64,000 bases of DNA from Acidobacteriota bacterium (GCA_018269075.1 JAFDVJ010000064.1:19565-83564); one strand, 5' to 3'. Positions 35,410-44,359 are shown, numbered from the stretch's first letter. The notes: generated by a model from the letters alone, not told the origin. Translations and numbers: made by a program.

Positions 35410-38213
35410 AAGAGCTGATTCTCAAAGATTTGACGCATCGCGGCACCGTTTCGGCGGAAGGCTTTCGGCTGTCCGCGCGGCTGCTCGGCGAAAGCGCGAT
35501 GCGTCGCCGCGCGCTCGCGCTCTGGCGGCCCGGCGTGCGCGTTTACCGTTATGCGGGCGATCTGATCGTGCTGCTGCCGGCGATCGTCCGCGTCGACTGC
35601 CGCCGCGCGCCGGGCGCGCCCCTGGTGCGCGACGGCGAGCTGCTGACGGCCTTCCCGCTCGAAAAAAAGAACCGGGAATTTTTCGCCGGCGCCGGGCCGG
35701 CCGTCGTTTCGATGAACGAGGGCGCGGTCGAAATCGCGCCGCTCGGCGATCTGCGGCCGGAAGACGCTGCCGGCTGGTTCGACGTCGGTGATTTCGCGGC
35801 CGTCAAAACCGAAACGCTCGGCGAGATCGTCGTCAAACCGGTCGTGATCGAACAAAAAGAGGAGCTCGACCTTCGCGCGGAGCTCGCCGACGTGCCCGCA
35901 GCCGATCCGGAAATGGCCGAGTTTCTGCGGGCCCTGCAGCGGAAAAAGGAAGAAGCGGCCGGCGCGGGGCGCGGCGTCGGAACGGGCGGTTCCGGCTCTC
36001 CGGCCGGCGGCGCGTTCGACGGTCTGATCGGCAAACTGCTCGGCGGGCTGGCGAGCGGTCTGGCAATGCTCGGCGGCCTGTTCGGCGGATTGTTTTCGTC
36101 CGGCGCGGGCGGTTATTTGTCGGGCGGCGGCTACACGTCGTCGGGCGGCGGCGGCGCGTCCTCGACCGGCGGCTACACGTCCTCGGGCGGCGCGGCCGAA
36201 CCGCCGTCGCCGGGCTGGCTGCGGCGCTTTTTCACGAAATTGATGTTCAGCCTGAGGATCGCCCAGCTGCTCGGACGGCGGCAGGCGCGGTATCTCGCGA
36301 AAATGATGGAGCTGTTCGAATCGGGCGATCTCGACGCGGCGCTCCGGCACGCGATCCCGCTCGCCGACCTCGAATCGCTCGGCAAATTCACCGAGTCGCT
36401 GCCGTTTCTCGGCCCGTTCGGCCCGCGCGACAGCCTCGCGATCGATCTCGGGCCGCAGACGGCGGGCTCGTCGGTCTTTCTCGAACACGACTGGTTCGCG
36501 ACTCTGCAGCGGCTCTACCGGCAGAGCTTCGAGCGGCTCGTCCGCGAGGGCCGCATCGAAGAGGCGGCGTTCGTGCTCGCCGACCTTCTCAAAAGCAATG
36601 CCGAGGCGGTCGAATTTCTCGAAAAACACGAAAGGTTCCGGCTCGCCGCCGAGCTCGCCGAAGCGCGCGACCTGCCGAAGGAAACGATCGTCCGGCTCTG
36701 GTTTCTGGCCGGCGAAACCGATCGGGCGGCGCAGCTCGCCGCGCTGTACGGCTGTTTCGAGTACGTCGTCGCGAAGTTCGAGCAGCAGAACCACGCGCGC
36801 GCCGCCGACATCCGCGAGCTCTGGGCGCGGAGCCTCGCCGCAAGCGGCAATCTGGCGGCGGCCGTCAACACGATCTGGCGGCTCGCCGACCGGCGCGAGA
36901 TCGCGCGCGGCTGGATCGACGAGACGATCGAGTTCGGCGGCGCGGCCGGCGCTTCGATGCTCGCCAAAAAGCTCGCGCTCGTGCCCGAAAGCTTCGACGA
37001 CGTCAAAACGAAGCTGCTCGAAATCCTCGGCGAAAGCGGCGACGAGGCGGCCGAAAACCGCGCCGCCTTCGCGCGCGAGGCGCTCGCGCTCGCGCCGAAC
37101 CGCGAGCTCCGGCTGCTCGCGCGCCCGCTCGTCCGCAAAATCCTCGCCGACATCGCCAACGACGGCCGCCGTTTTCCGCCGAAGGATTTTCAGCGGCTCG
37201 TCGAGCTCGGCGGCGACTACGCGCTCCGCACCGATCTGCCGAAGATTCCCGACAACCGCGCGACGGACGAAGCGTTCCGGCTCGAAATCGACGCGCGCGA
37301 CGCGGGCGCGGGCCGCGTTTTCGACGCCTGTATTTTGCCCGACGGGAAGATCGCGCTCGCGCTTGGCGAGGCGGGCGTCAAGATCCTTTCGAAAAACGGC
37401 CGCGAGATCGCTTATTTCGACCAGCCGACCGAGCGGTTCGTCCCGTCCGATCACGGCACGAAGGCGATCGGCCTGATCCGGCGCGGCCCGCACGCGCGGC
37501 TCGCGAAATTCGATTTTATGAAGCGGACGGCGCGCTACTGGTGCGAGGCCGAGATCGGCATTCACGCGCCGACCTACGACGGAAACGTCTGGTTCATCGG
37601 CGTCCGCGACGAAATCTACGCGATCGACGCGAACGCCGACAGCTTCGAGGCCGTCTGGCGCGTTTCCGAGCTCGGCGGCAACGTCGTGCAGATCACGCGC
37701 TCGCCGTTGAAATTGATGCTGCTTATCATCGGCGCGAAGGGCTACGAAAAATGGTGGTACGATCTGCCCGCGCTCGTTCTGCGGAGTCGCAGCGAGCAGA
37801 CGAAATGGCTCGCGATGGACAACGAGCGACAGAGCCTGGGTTCGGCCGCCTCGTTCTTCGCCTTTTCGGTAGTGCAGATCGCGGAGCAGGGGCCGGATCT
37901 GCCGAAATTCACGGCCCGCGTTTTCGACTACGAAACGAAAATCGCCGACATCGATTTTCCCGAGGGCTCTCTGTCGACGTCTCCGTCGCAGGTCGTCGAT
38001 AAGAGGTTTGTTCTGGAAAGCCTGCTCGCGGACGGTGTGGCGGCTCGTCTCTACGAGGTGCCGAACCGCAGGATCGCCGAATTCACGCTGCGCGGCGAAC
38101 TGGCCGCTCATATCCGGCTCGACGAGAAGAATCTGACGATCGCCGACGCGCGCGGCCGCGTCGTCGTCTTCGATCATAAGGAGCGGATCCTGCGAAAAAA
38201 CATCCGCGTCTGA
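35406..38213 (+). CDS. bpX6-like / helical-repeat / beta-propeller effector-type protein
   Basis: 935 residues in four parts: a bpX6-like N-terminal beta domain (residues ~1-160, ALWRPGVRVYRYAGDLIVLL), a Gly/Ala hydrophobic region ~200-262 (FDGLIGKLLGGLASGLAMLG, then GGYTSSGGG repeats) that could insert into a membrane or be a flexible hinge, an alpha-helical TPR-like solenoid ~275-620, and a C-terminal beta-propeller ~620-935 (EIYAIDANADSFEAVWRVSE). It overlaps the vWA-like gene by 4 nt. The architecture matches the bpX6-propeller partner of MoxR ternary systems; enzymatic activity is not visible. Confidence 0.68.
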   Translation: MKELILKDLTHRGTVSAEGFRLSARLLGESAMRRRALALWRPGVRVYRYAGDLIVLLPAIVRVDCRRAPGAPLVRDGELLTAFPLEKKNREFFAGAGPAVVSMNEGAVEIAPLGDLRPEDAAGWFDVGDFAAVKTETLGEIVVKPVVIEQKEELDLRAELADVPAADPEMAEFLRALQRKKEEAAGAGRGVGTGGSGSPAGGAFDGLIGKLLGGLASGLAMLGGLFGGLFSSGAGGYLSGGGYTSSGGGGASSTGGYTSSGGAAEPPSPGWLRRFFTKLMFSLRIAQLLGRRQARYLAKMMELFESGDLDAALRHAIPLADLESLGKFTESLPFLGPFGPRDSLAIDLGPQTAGSSVFLEHDWFATLQRLYRQSFERLVREGRIEEAAFVLADLLKSNAEAVEFLEKHERFRLAAELAEARDLPKETIVRLWFLAGETDRAAQLAALYGCFEYVVAKFEQQNHARAADIRELWARSLAASGNLAAAVNTIWRLADRREIARGWIDETIEFGGAAGASMLAKKLALVPESFDDVKTKLLEILGESGDEAAENRAAFAREALALAPNRELRLLARPLVRKILADIANDGRRFPPKDFQRLVELGGDYALRTDLPKIPDNRATDEAFRLEIDARDAGAGRVFDACILPDGKIALALGEAGVKILSKNGREIAYFDQPTERFVPSDHGTKAIGLIRRGPHARLAKFDFMKRTARYWCEAEIGIHAPTYDGNVWFIGVRDEIYAIDANADSFEAVWRVSELGGNVVQITRSPLKLMLLIIGAKGYEKWWYDLPALVLRSRSEQTKWLAMDNERQSLGSAASFFAFSVVQIAEQGPDLPKFTARVFDYETKIADIDFPEGSLSTSPSQVVDKRFVLESLLADGVAARLYEVPNRRIAEFTLRGELAAHIRLDEKNLTIADARGRVVVFDHKERILRKNIRV

Positions 38214-38218
38214 CGTTT

Positions 38219-38854
38219 ATGGACTGGCTGAAAAAAATACTCGGAACCGACAACCCGAAAATCCGCCCGGCGTCGCCCGGCGGGTTCGATCCGAAAAAGA
38301 TCGAGCGGGTCAACGCGATCAACGACAAGCTGCTCGCCGACCGGATAATTTTTCTGGGCACGCCGATCAACGACGAAAACGCCCAACTGATCGTCGCGCA
38401 GCTGCTCTATCTCGAAGACCGCGCGCCGCGCAAGGACATCAGTTTCTACATCGACAGTTCGGGCGGGTCGGTCGCGGCGGCGATGGCGATCTACGACACG
38501 ATGAAATCGATCAGACCGGACGTCGCGACCGTCTGCGTCGGCCAGGCCGGCGGAATGGCCGCGATCCTCGCGGGCGGCGGCCGCAAAGGCAAACGGTTTT
38601 CGACCGCCGCCGGCCGGTTCGTTTTCTTCCGGCCGCGTTTCGGCGGAGACGACGCGCTCATTTCGGCGGCCGAACGGCAGCGCCGCCGCGCCGAAATCAA
38701 AAAACTGAAGCGCCTGATCGTCGAAATATTCGTCCGCGAAACCGGCCGGCCGGCGAAAAAAATCCTTTCGCTGATGATAAACGACACGCTTTTAACCGCC
38801 GCCGAGGCTGTCGAGCTCGGGCTTGTTGATGATATCGTGGCGGATAAGCGATAA
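38219..38854 (+). CDS. ClpP-like protein lacking the catalytic triad (pseudoprotease)
   Basis: A 211-residue clear ClpP homologue by fold markers (DRIIFLGTPINDENAQLIVA, FYIDSSGGSVAAAMAIYDTM, RPDVATVCVGQAGGMAAILA). The catalytic Ser of GQAASMG is Gly112 (GQAGGMA), the catalytic His of MIHQP is Phe137 (VFFRP), and the Asp position aligns with Leu185. So it cannot be an active serine protease. It starts 5 nt after the propeller gene, in the same operon, and ends 9 nt before the dapE-like gene. It may act as a scaffold or regulator of a true ClpP. Confidence 0.88.
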   Translation: MDWLKKILGTDNPKIRPASPGGFDPKKIERVNAINDKLLADRIIFLGTPINDENAQLIVAQLLYLEDRAPRKDISFYIDSSGGSVAAAMAIYDTMKSIRPDVATVCVGQAGGMAAILAGGGRKGKRFSTAAGRFVFFRPRFGGDDALISAAERQRRRAEIKKLKRLIVEIFVRETGRPAKKILSLMINDTLLTAAEAVELGLVDDIVADKR

Positions 38855-38863
38855 TTTTAGGCT

Positions 38864-39868
38864 ATGAATCTTTTTGAATTGACGACGAAGTTGATGAGCA
38901 TCCCGTCGGTCTCGGGCGACGAGGAAGCGGTCGGATTTTTTCTGCGCGATTATCTGGAAAGCTTGGGCTGGACGGTCGAATTGCAGCCGGTTTCGGAGAA
39001 CCAGAACAACGTCATCGCTTATCTCAACGACCGGCCGCGCGTCGTACTTTCGACGCATCTCGACACGGTGCCGCCGTTTATCGCGCCTTCGGAAGACGAC
39101 GAAAAAATCTACGGGCGCGGCTCGTGCGACGCGAAGGGCATCATCGCCGCGCAGATCACGGCCGCCGAAGAGCTTCGAAAACAGGGAATTACGGACATCG
39201 GGCTGCTCTACACGGTCGAGGAAGAACGCTCGTCGACCGGCGCGCGGGCGGCGAACCGGCACCCGCTCGCGGCCCGATGCGAGTTTCTCGTCAACGGCGA
39301 GCCGACCGACAACGATCTCGCGACGGGGTCGAAGGGCACGTTTCGCCTGAACATCCTGACCGAAGGCAAAGCCGCGCATTCGGCCTATCCCGAGGAGGGC
39401 GAATCGGCCGTCGAAAAGCTGCTCGACATTCTCCGCGACGTCCGCGCGACCGAATTCCCGAACGACGATTTTTTCGGCGCGACGACCGTCAACATCGGCA
39501 CGATCGAGGGCGGCGTCGCGCTCAACGTGATCCCGCCGCGCGCCGCCGCCGGTCTCGCCGTCCGGCTGACGACGCCGCGCGCGCCGGTCGAGGCCGCGCT
39601 CGAAGAGATCGTCGGGAACCGCGGCCGGATCGAAGTCCTCTCGTGCAGCGAACCGGTCCGGATGCTCGCCGTCGAGGGATTTCGCCAGAAAGCCGTCCGC
39701 TTTACCACCGACATCCCTTACTTAACGAACTGGGGGCAACCGCTGCTGCTCGGTCCGGGCTCGATCCTCGTCGCGCATACGAAGGACGAATTCGTGCTCA
39801 AAAAAGATCTCGAGGAAGCGGTCGAATTGTATGTTAATCTGGTGAAAAATCTATTGAACGGAATATGA
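38864..39868 (+). CDS. M20 family deacylase, probably DapE-type succinyl-diaminopimelate desuccinylase
   Basis: A 334-residue di-zinc peptidase-family hydrolase. Metal ligands: HLDTVPP (His65, Asp67), GRGSCDAKG near 84-92 (the Asp in this motif), EEERSSTGA near 118 (catalytic Glu and ligand), with GSKGTFRLNI and the dimer/lid domain following. The short form resembles LysK/ArgE/DapE deacylases. Because it overlaps dapB by 4 nt and dapA/dapD are nearby, the lysine pathway step is most likely. ArgE or acetyl-lysine deacetylase activity cannot be excluded from sequence. Confidence 0.85.
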   Translation: MNLFELTTKLMSIPSVSGDEEAVGFFLRDYLESLGWTVELQPVSENQNNVIAYLNDRPRVVLSTHLDTVPPFIAPSEDDEKIYGRGSCDAKGIIAAQITAAEELRKQGITDIGLLYTVEEERSSTGARAANRHPLAARCEFLVNGEPTDNDLATGSKGTFRLNILTEGKAAHSAYPEEGESAVEKLLDILRDVRATEFPNDDFFGATTVNIGTIEGGVALNVIPPRAAAGLAVRLTTPRAPVEAALEEIVGNRGRIEVLSCSEPVRMLAVEGFRQKAVRFTTDIPYLTNWGQPLLLGPGSILVAHTKDEFVLKKDLEEAVELYVNLVKNLLNGI

Positions 39869-40560
39869 AAATAGCATTGATCGGCTACGGCGCGATGGGG
39901 AAACTGATCGAAACGCTGGCCGTAAACAAAAATCACGAGATCTATTGCACGATCGACGACGCGGACGCCGGGCTTTCGGCCGACGAGCTGGCCGGGAAAC
40001 TGCGCGGCGCGGACGCGGCGATCGATTTTTCGGTCGCCGAAGCCGTCGAGCGCAACGTCCGCGCGTGTCTCGCCGCGAAAGTTCCGCTCGTCGAGGGCAC
40101 GACCGGCTGGAACGCGCGCAAAGACGCGATCCGAAAGCTCGTCGAAGCGGCCGACGGCGCGTTCGTCTTCGGCGCGAATTTTTCGGTCGGCGTCAATCTT
40201 TTCTACCGGATCGCCGATTTCGCGGCCGCGCTCTTCGCGCGGTTTCCCGATTACGAGACCTTTATCGAGGAACGCCACCACTCGCGCAAAAAGGACGCGC
40301 CGTCGGGCACCGCTTTGAAATTGAAGGACATCGTCGCAAAACATATCGCCAGGGATTTTTCGGTCGCGGCGACGCGCGCCGGCGCGATTCCCGGCACGCA
40401 CACGGTCGGCTTCGACGCGGCGCCCGACACGATCGAGCTGACGCACACCGCGCGCTCGCGCGAAGGCTTCGCGCGCGGCGCGATCCTCGCCGCCGAATGG
40501 ATCGCGGGGAAAAAGGGCTTTTACGAATTCACGGAAGTGATGGACGAGATTCTGAGTTGA
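39865..40560 (+). CDS. dapB: 4-hydroxy-tetrahydrodipicolinate reductase
   Basis: 231 residues. N-terminal Rossmann GYGAMG (residues 7-12), then EGTTGWN, and the active-site loop EERHHSRKKDAPSGTA (residues 135-150) with the catalytic His-His and Lys. It reduces hydroxy-tetrahydrodipicolinate with NAD(P)H in lysine and diaminopimelate synthesis. It overlaps the dapE-like gene by 4 nt and is followed by an overlapping small membrane protein. Confidence 0.95.
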   Translation: MKIALIGYGAMGKLIETLAVNKNHEIYCTIDDADAGLSADELAGKLRGADAAIDFSVAEAVERNVRACLAAKVPLVEGTTGWNARKDAIRKLVEAADGAFVFGANFSVGVNLFYRIADFAAALFARFPDYETFIEERHHSRKKDAPSGTALKLKDIVAKHIARDFSVAATRAGAIPGTHTVGFDAAPDTIELTHTARSREGFARGAILAAEWIAGKKGFYEFTEVMDEILS

Positions 40561-40934
40561 TATCTTCGGAGCTTTACATCGTCATCTTCGCCGTCTACGC
40601 GATGTTTTTCGGCGTGACCCGCAAATGGATTCTGAACAGCCGGAAAGATTTTCGCGCGAAAAAGCGGCTTTTTGCCGGGCTGCTCGTTTTCAGCGGCGTC
40701 TTTTTAGGGACGCTCGTGTGGTCGATGGCCGGCTTCCGGTTTTCGTGGGCCGTGTTCTTCGTCCTGCTTGTTCCGGTCGTCCTGATCACCGGGATCAACC
40801 TGATGACCACCGGCTTTTGCGAATCGTGCGCGGCGCCGTTCATCAACGCGAAGTTCTGGCAGCGCGCGAAACTTTGTCCGGTCTGCCGGCGAAGAGGCGA
40901 AATTTATGAACAGACCGGAGATTCGATAAAATGA
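40557..40934 (+). CDS. Small membrane protein with C-terminal zinc-ribbon-like cysteines
   Basis: About 125 residues if a TTG at 40557 is used (overlapping the dapB stop by 4 nt, so likely coupled). An ATG at 40602 would lose the first membrane segment. Three hydrophobic segments (LYIVIFAVYAMFFGV, LFAGLLVFSGVFLGTLVW and WAVFFVLLVPVVLITGINLM) are followed by four cysteines (CESC...CPVC) that could bind zinc. No known family; topology and start are uncertain. Confidence 0.6.
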   Translation: MISSELYIVIFAVYAMFFGVTRKWILNSRKDFRAKKRLFAGLLVFSGVFLGTLVWSMAGFRFSWAVFFVLLVPVVLITGINLMTTGFCESCAAPFINAKFWQRAKLCPVCRRRGEIYEQTGDSIK

Positions 40935-40952
40935 AAGTCGAACCCGAAACGA

Positions 40953-41609
40953 ATGAGTAAACCGCGCATTAAAATCTGCTGCATCTCGTCCGTCGACGAA
41001 GCCCGCGCGGCGGTCGCGGCGGGCGCGGCGGCGCTCGGGCTGGTCGGGCCGATGCCGTCGGGGCCGGGCGTCATCACCGACGACGAAATTTACGCGATCG
41101 CGAAGGAAGTCCCGCCGCCGGTCGCGACGTTTCTGCTGACGAGCGAGACGCAGGCGGCGGACGTCGTCGCGCATTACCGGCGCGTCGAAACGAACACGAT
41201 CCAGCTCGTCGACGCGCTCGCCGATAAAGACTACAAAGCGATTCGCGCACAGCTTCCGGCCGTCAAACTGGTGCAGGTCGTTCACGTGCTCGACGACGCT
41301 TCCGTCGACGAGGCGTGCGAAGCGGCGGCCGAAGCGGACGCGGTCCTGCTCGATTCGGGCAATCCGAACCTCGCCGTCAAGGAGCTCGGCGGGACGGGCC
41401 GCGTGCATAACTGGGATTTGAGCCGCAAAATCGTCGAAACCTGCGGCAAGCCCGTATTTTTAGCCGGCGGCATCCGCGCCGGCAACGTCCGCGAAGCGTT
41501 CGAGAAGGTCGGCCCGTTCGGCTTCGATCTCTGTTCGAGCGTGCGCACCGGCGGCCGGCTCGATCCGGCGAAGCTCGACGCGTTTTTCGCGGAAGTCGAA
41601 AGATTGTAA
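40953..41609 (+). CDS. TrpF-like (phosphoribosylanthranilate isomerase family) protein, atypical
   Basis: 218 residues with a TIM-barrel TrpF pattern: N-terminal KICCISSVDEARAAVAAGAA (family: KICGIT...A), the GGTGRVHNWDLS phosphate-binding turn, and PVFLAGGIRAGNV. Differences from TrpF: IQLVD instead of QLHG, and an altered MPSGPGVITDD loop. The catalytic Cys is present (KICC). It may be a true TrpF or a paralogue acting on another phosphoribosyl-type substrate. It follows the membrane gene by 18 nt. No other trp genes are nearby. Confidence 0.6.
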   Translation: MSKPRIKICCISSVDEARAAVAAGAAALGLVGPMPSGPGVITDDEIYAIAKEVPPPVATFLLTSETQAADVVAHYRRVETNTIQLVDALADKDYKAIRAQLPAVKLVQVVHVLDDASVDEACEAAAEADAVLLDSGNPNLAVKELGGTGRVHNWDLSRKIVETCGKPVFLAGGIRAGNVREAFEKVGPFGFDLCSSVRTGGRLDPAKLDAFFAEVERL

Positions 41610-41631
41610 GGCGCGCCGGCGCTCCCGCTCG

Positions 41632-42258
41632 CTACCGGCCGCGCCGCTGCCGGTCGATAAAGTCCGACGGATCGAGCCAGCCCCTGCGATCAGTTGAATA
41701 GCCCGGGCCGGCCTGACGCCACATCGGACAATCCTCGGTTCTCAATTCGAAATGCAGATGACAGAAATATTTTCCGTCGGCGTTGCCGACCTCGCCGAGC
41801 TGTTCGCGCAGGGCGACGTCGCCCGATGTTTTCGAGATCTTCCGCAGATGCCCGTAAAGCGATTCGATCTTCGTGCCGTCGGCCAGCACGTGCTCGACGA
41901 TGACGACGCTGCCCCAGCCCGGGCCGGCGTTTTCGGCGAACACGATCCGGCCGGCGGCGATCGCGTAAACGGGCGCGCCGCAGTCGGTGTCGCCGCCGGA
42001 ATTCTTGTTCCAGTCCTCGCCGAGATGATTGTTTTCGCCGAAATCCTGCGCGTTGTACCACTCGTCCTTTTTGTCCTTCGCCTGCGTCAGATTTTCGGCC
42101 GGCCCGAGCGGGTACGCGAACCGGTCGGCGACCGGCGGCGGCGCGGGCGACGCGGCGGGCGGCGCGTCGTTCGCCGGATTTCGCTGCGCTTCCGAAGACT
42201 GACAGGCGAAATGCAGGACCGAATAAATCACGATTAAAGAAACGCTTATCAATCTCAT
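41632..42258 (-). CDS. M23 family peptidoglycan endopeptidase lipoprotein
   Basis: 208 residues from the ATG at 42258. The upstream frame only reads through a repeat. A lipoprotein signal MRLISVSLIVIYSVLHFACQ with lipobox HFAC is followed by a Pro/Ala-rich linker. The LytM/M23 zinc motifs are HLGEDW (HxxxD) and HLHFE (HxH), both intact. M23 enzymes cut cross-links in peptidoglycan; this one is presumably anchored to a membrane facing the periplasm. It is transcribed divergently from dapA with a tandem hairpin between. Confidence 0.88.
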   Translation of the reverse strand: MRLISVSLIVIYSVLHFACQSSEAQRNPANDAPPAASPAPPPVADRFAYPLGPAENLTQAKDKKDEWYNAQDFGENNHLGEDWNKNSGGDTDCGAPVYAIAAGRIVFAENAGPGWGSVVIVEHVLADGTKIESLYGHLRKISKTSGDVALREQLGEVGNADGKYFCHLHFELRTEDCPMWRQAGPGYSTDRRGWLDPSDFIDRQRRGR

Positions 42259-42317
42259 AAATATTTGCAATGCGTTTTTGTAACTTGACCGCCGATCAGA
42301 ATATACTTTCTTTGACG

Positions 42318-42418
42318 AAGTTTGGGAAGTTTGGGAAGTTCCGGAAGTTGAGGAAGCAAGTCGTTTTTCTTCCTCAACTTCCGATACTTCCCAAACTTCC
42401 CGAACTTCCCGAACCAGC
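42318..42418. repeat. Tandem-armed hairpin, nonamer GGGAAGTTT family
   Basis: GAAGTTTGGGAAGTTTGGGA and the inverse (CTTCCCAAACTTCCCGAACT) surround a short loop. It ends 3 nt before the dapA ATG, inside the leader of both divergent genes. Confidence 0.88.
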
Positions 42419-42421
42419 ATT

Positions 42422-43327
42422 ATGACGATGAAATTAGATTGGCTGCGCGGCTGCGGAACCGCGCTCGTAACGCCGTTTCACCGCGACGGCTCGATCGACG
42501 AGGAATGCTTTCAGCGGCTCGTCGAGCGGCAGGTCAAAAACGGCGTCAAAATACTGATCCCGTGCGGCACGACCGGCGAGGCCGTGACGATGTCGGACGC
42601 CGAAAAGCTCCGCGTCATCAAGCTCTGCATCGACGTCGCGCATAAACTTAAGGCGAAAGTGATCGCCGGCACCGGCAGCAACAACACGGCCGCGACGATC
42701 GCGCTGACGCGCAAGGTGCGCGAATTGGGCGCGGACGGCGCGCTCGTCGTCGCGCCGTATTACAACAAGCCGACGCAGGAAGGAATGTTCTGCCATTTCG
42801 CCGAGGTCGCGAAATCGGTCAAGAAGTTTCCGGTGATGCTCTACAACGTGCCGTCGCGCACGTCGTCGAACATCTCGGCCGAGACGACGCTGAGGCTCGC
42901 CGAAGCCTACGAGAACATTGTCGCGACGAAGGAAGCGTCGGGCAATTTCTCGCAGGTGATGCAGATCATCAAACACCGGCCGAAGGGCTTCGCCGTCTTT
43001 TCCGGCGACGACGCGACGACGCTGCCGCTGATCTCGGTCGGCGCGGACGGGCTTGTCTCGGTCGTCTCGAACGAGCTGCCGAAGGAAACGTCGGCGATGG
43101 TCGAAAAGGCGCTCGACGGCGCGTGGACGGCGGCCCGCAAGCTGCATTACAAGCTGCTGCCGCTGATGGAGGCGAACTTTATCGAAGCGAGCCCCGCGCC
43201 GTGCAAGTTCGTGATGAAGGAGATGAAGTTGCTCGAAGAAAACCTGCGCCTGCCGCTCGTCCCGGTCACCGAACCGACGGGCGAAAAGCTGCGCCGGATT
43301 CTCGGCGAGCTGAATTTCAAGTCCTGA
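42422..43327 (+). CDS. dapA: 4-hydroxy-tetrahydrodipicolinate synthase
   Basis: A 301-residue Class I aldolase-type TIM barrel. Catalytic Lys170 (VATKEASGN) and Tyr141 (YNVPSRT) with GTTGEA (residues 49-54) are all present. It condenses pyruvate with aspartate semialdehyde, the first committed step to lysine and diaminopimelate. A second ATG lies two codons in. The start is only 3 nt past the right arm of a repeat hairpin, so the ribosome site is within the repeat. Confidence 0.95.
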   Translation: MTMKLDWLRGCGTALVTPFHRDGSIDEECFQRLVERQVKNGVKILIPCGTTGEAVTMSDAEKLRVIKLCIDVAHKLKAKVIAGTGSNNTAATIALTRKVRELGADGALVVAPYYNKPTQEGMFCHFAEVAKSVKKFPVMLYNVPSRTSSNISAETTLRLAEAYENIVATKEASGNFSQVMQIIKHRPKGFAVFSGDDATTLPLISVGADGLVSVVSNELPKETSAMVEKALDGAWTAARKLHYKLLPLMEANFIEASPAPCKFVMKEMKLLEENLRLPLVPVTEPTGEKLRRILGELNFKS

Positions 43328-43406
43328 GTCTGAAGTCCGAAGTCTAAGTCAAAGGCCAAAGACCAAAGACTCAAGACTTGAGACTTAAGACTCAGGACTC
43401 AAAAAC
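43326..43406. repeat. Tandem-armed hairpin, heptamer GAGTCTT family
   Basis: GAGTCTGAAGTCCGAAGTCT is followed by the inverse (AGACTCAAGACTTGAGACTT), starting at the dapA stop. It ends next to the start of the following small gene. Confidence 0.8.
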
Positions 43407-43407
43407 C

Positions 43408-43788
43408 ATGAAAATTCATTTCGACGGCGTCATCGGCATCCTTATCTTTCTGGCGGTCGCCGCCGGACTGCTGATCGTGTTCGCGGTCAGCGCGCTCGTT
43501 TCGTTCTTCGCCGCGCCGCCCGCTCCGCATTCGACGCGGTTCCCGTGGGCGTGGTGTTATTCGTATTCCTCGGCGATTCTGCTCGTCTTCGACGGCTTCG
43601 TCTTTCTGGTCTGGATGGCTCAGACGGATAAAACCATCACGGTCGCTCAGGGACAGGCGTTCGACCGCTGGATGTTTTATTACTGGCTGCCGCTCCATTT
43701 CGTCGTCTTTTTCGCCGTCGCCTACGCGTTTCGCGGCCGGCAGAAACGAAAGGCCGAGATCGATCGCTTGGTCGACAAACTCCGCTGA
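43408..43788 (+). CDS. Small membrane protein, unknown
   Basis: 126 residues from MKIHFDGVIG. The longer frame from 43378 translates the repeat. Three hydrophobic segments (GILIFLAVAAGLLIVFAVSA, YSSAILLVFDGFVFLVWMA and MFYYWLPLHFVVFFAVAYAF) and a charged C-terminal tail (RQKRKAEIDRLVDKLR). No recognised family. Confidence 0.65.
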   Translation: MKIHFDGVIGILIFLAVAAGLLIVFAVSALVSFFAAPPAPHSTRFPWAWCYSYSSAILLVFDGFVFLVWMAQTDKTITVAQGQAFDRWMFYYWLPLHFVVFFAVAYAFRGRQKRKAEIDRLVDKLR

Positions 43789-43887
43789 CCGTCTTCGCCG
43801 TTCTGCAATTATCCGGCGGCCGGCGCGTTCAACCGGACGGGCGGCGGTTTTTTCGCCGTCATCGAAATCGAAGGAGAATCGCAAAAT

Positions 43888-44307
43888 ATGAACGGAAAAA
43901 TCTCGATCTTCGGACTCGGCCTGCTGATCGCGCTCGCGGCGGCGCTTGCGGCGGCGCAGAGCAATCCGCCGCTTCTGACATTCAATGATCTGCAGAAATA
44001 CGATTCGAAGAACGCGACGTTTCGGATCGAAGCCTACGTCTTCGACATCTACAAATGCCCGCCGTGTCCGCCGGGAATGATGTGCAAGCCCTGCATTCCG
44101 AACAATCTGACGGTCGTCGACCGGATCGACGAGAAAAACACGTCGGCGATGAAGCAGCTCCGCATCCTGACCGACGATACCGCTAAATTCACGCGCACCG
44201 AAAAATATCTCTTCACGGTGCACGTCAAAAGCCGGCTCGATGAAGGCAAACCGGTCTTCGAGGTCGAGCTCGTTTCGTTCGAAAAGGTCAAGCCGAAAAA
44301 GAACTAG
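43888..44307 (+). CDS. Secreted protein with a short Cys cluster, unknown
   Basis: 139 residues. The signal peptide (KISIFGLGLLIALAAALAAA, cleavage near AAAQ-S) precedes a small beta-rich domain with KCPPCPPGMMCKPC, a likely metal or disulfide site. No known family. GAAGGAG precedes the ATG at a good distance. Confidence 0.7.
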   Translation: MNGKISIFGLGLLIALAAALAAAQSNPPLLTFNDLQKYDSKNATFRIEAYVFDIYKCPPCPPGMMCKPCIPNNLTVVDRIDEKNTSAMKQLRILTDDTAKFTRTEKYLFTVHVKSRLDEGKPVFEVELVSFEKVKPKKN

Positions 44308-44359
44308 CCGGCCGGAAAAAACGGCGCCGAAGCATATTCCTCAAAAACGAAATCGGGTT

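Noticed and set aside
35397..38177. 926-residue minus-strand frame opposite the bpX6/propeller gene
   Set aside because: GC-rich antisense shadow with Arg/Asp-rich composition; the plus strand has overlapping start/stop coupling and sensible domains.
38219..38854. Annotation as an active ClpP protease
   Set aside because: The Ser, His and Asp positions are Gly, Phe and Leu.
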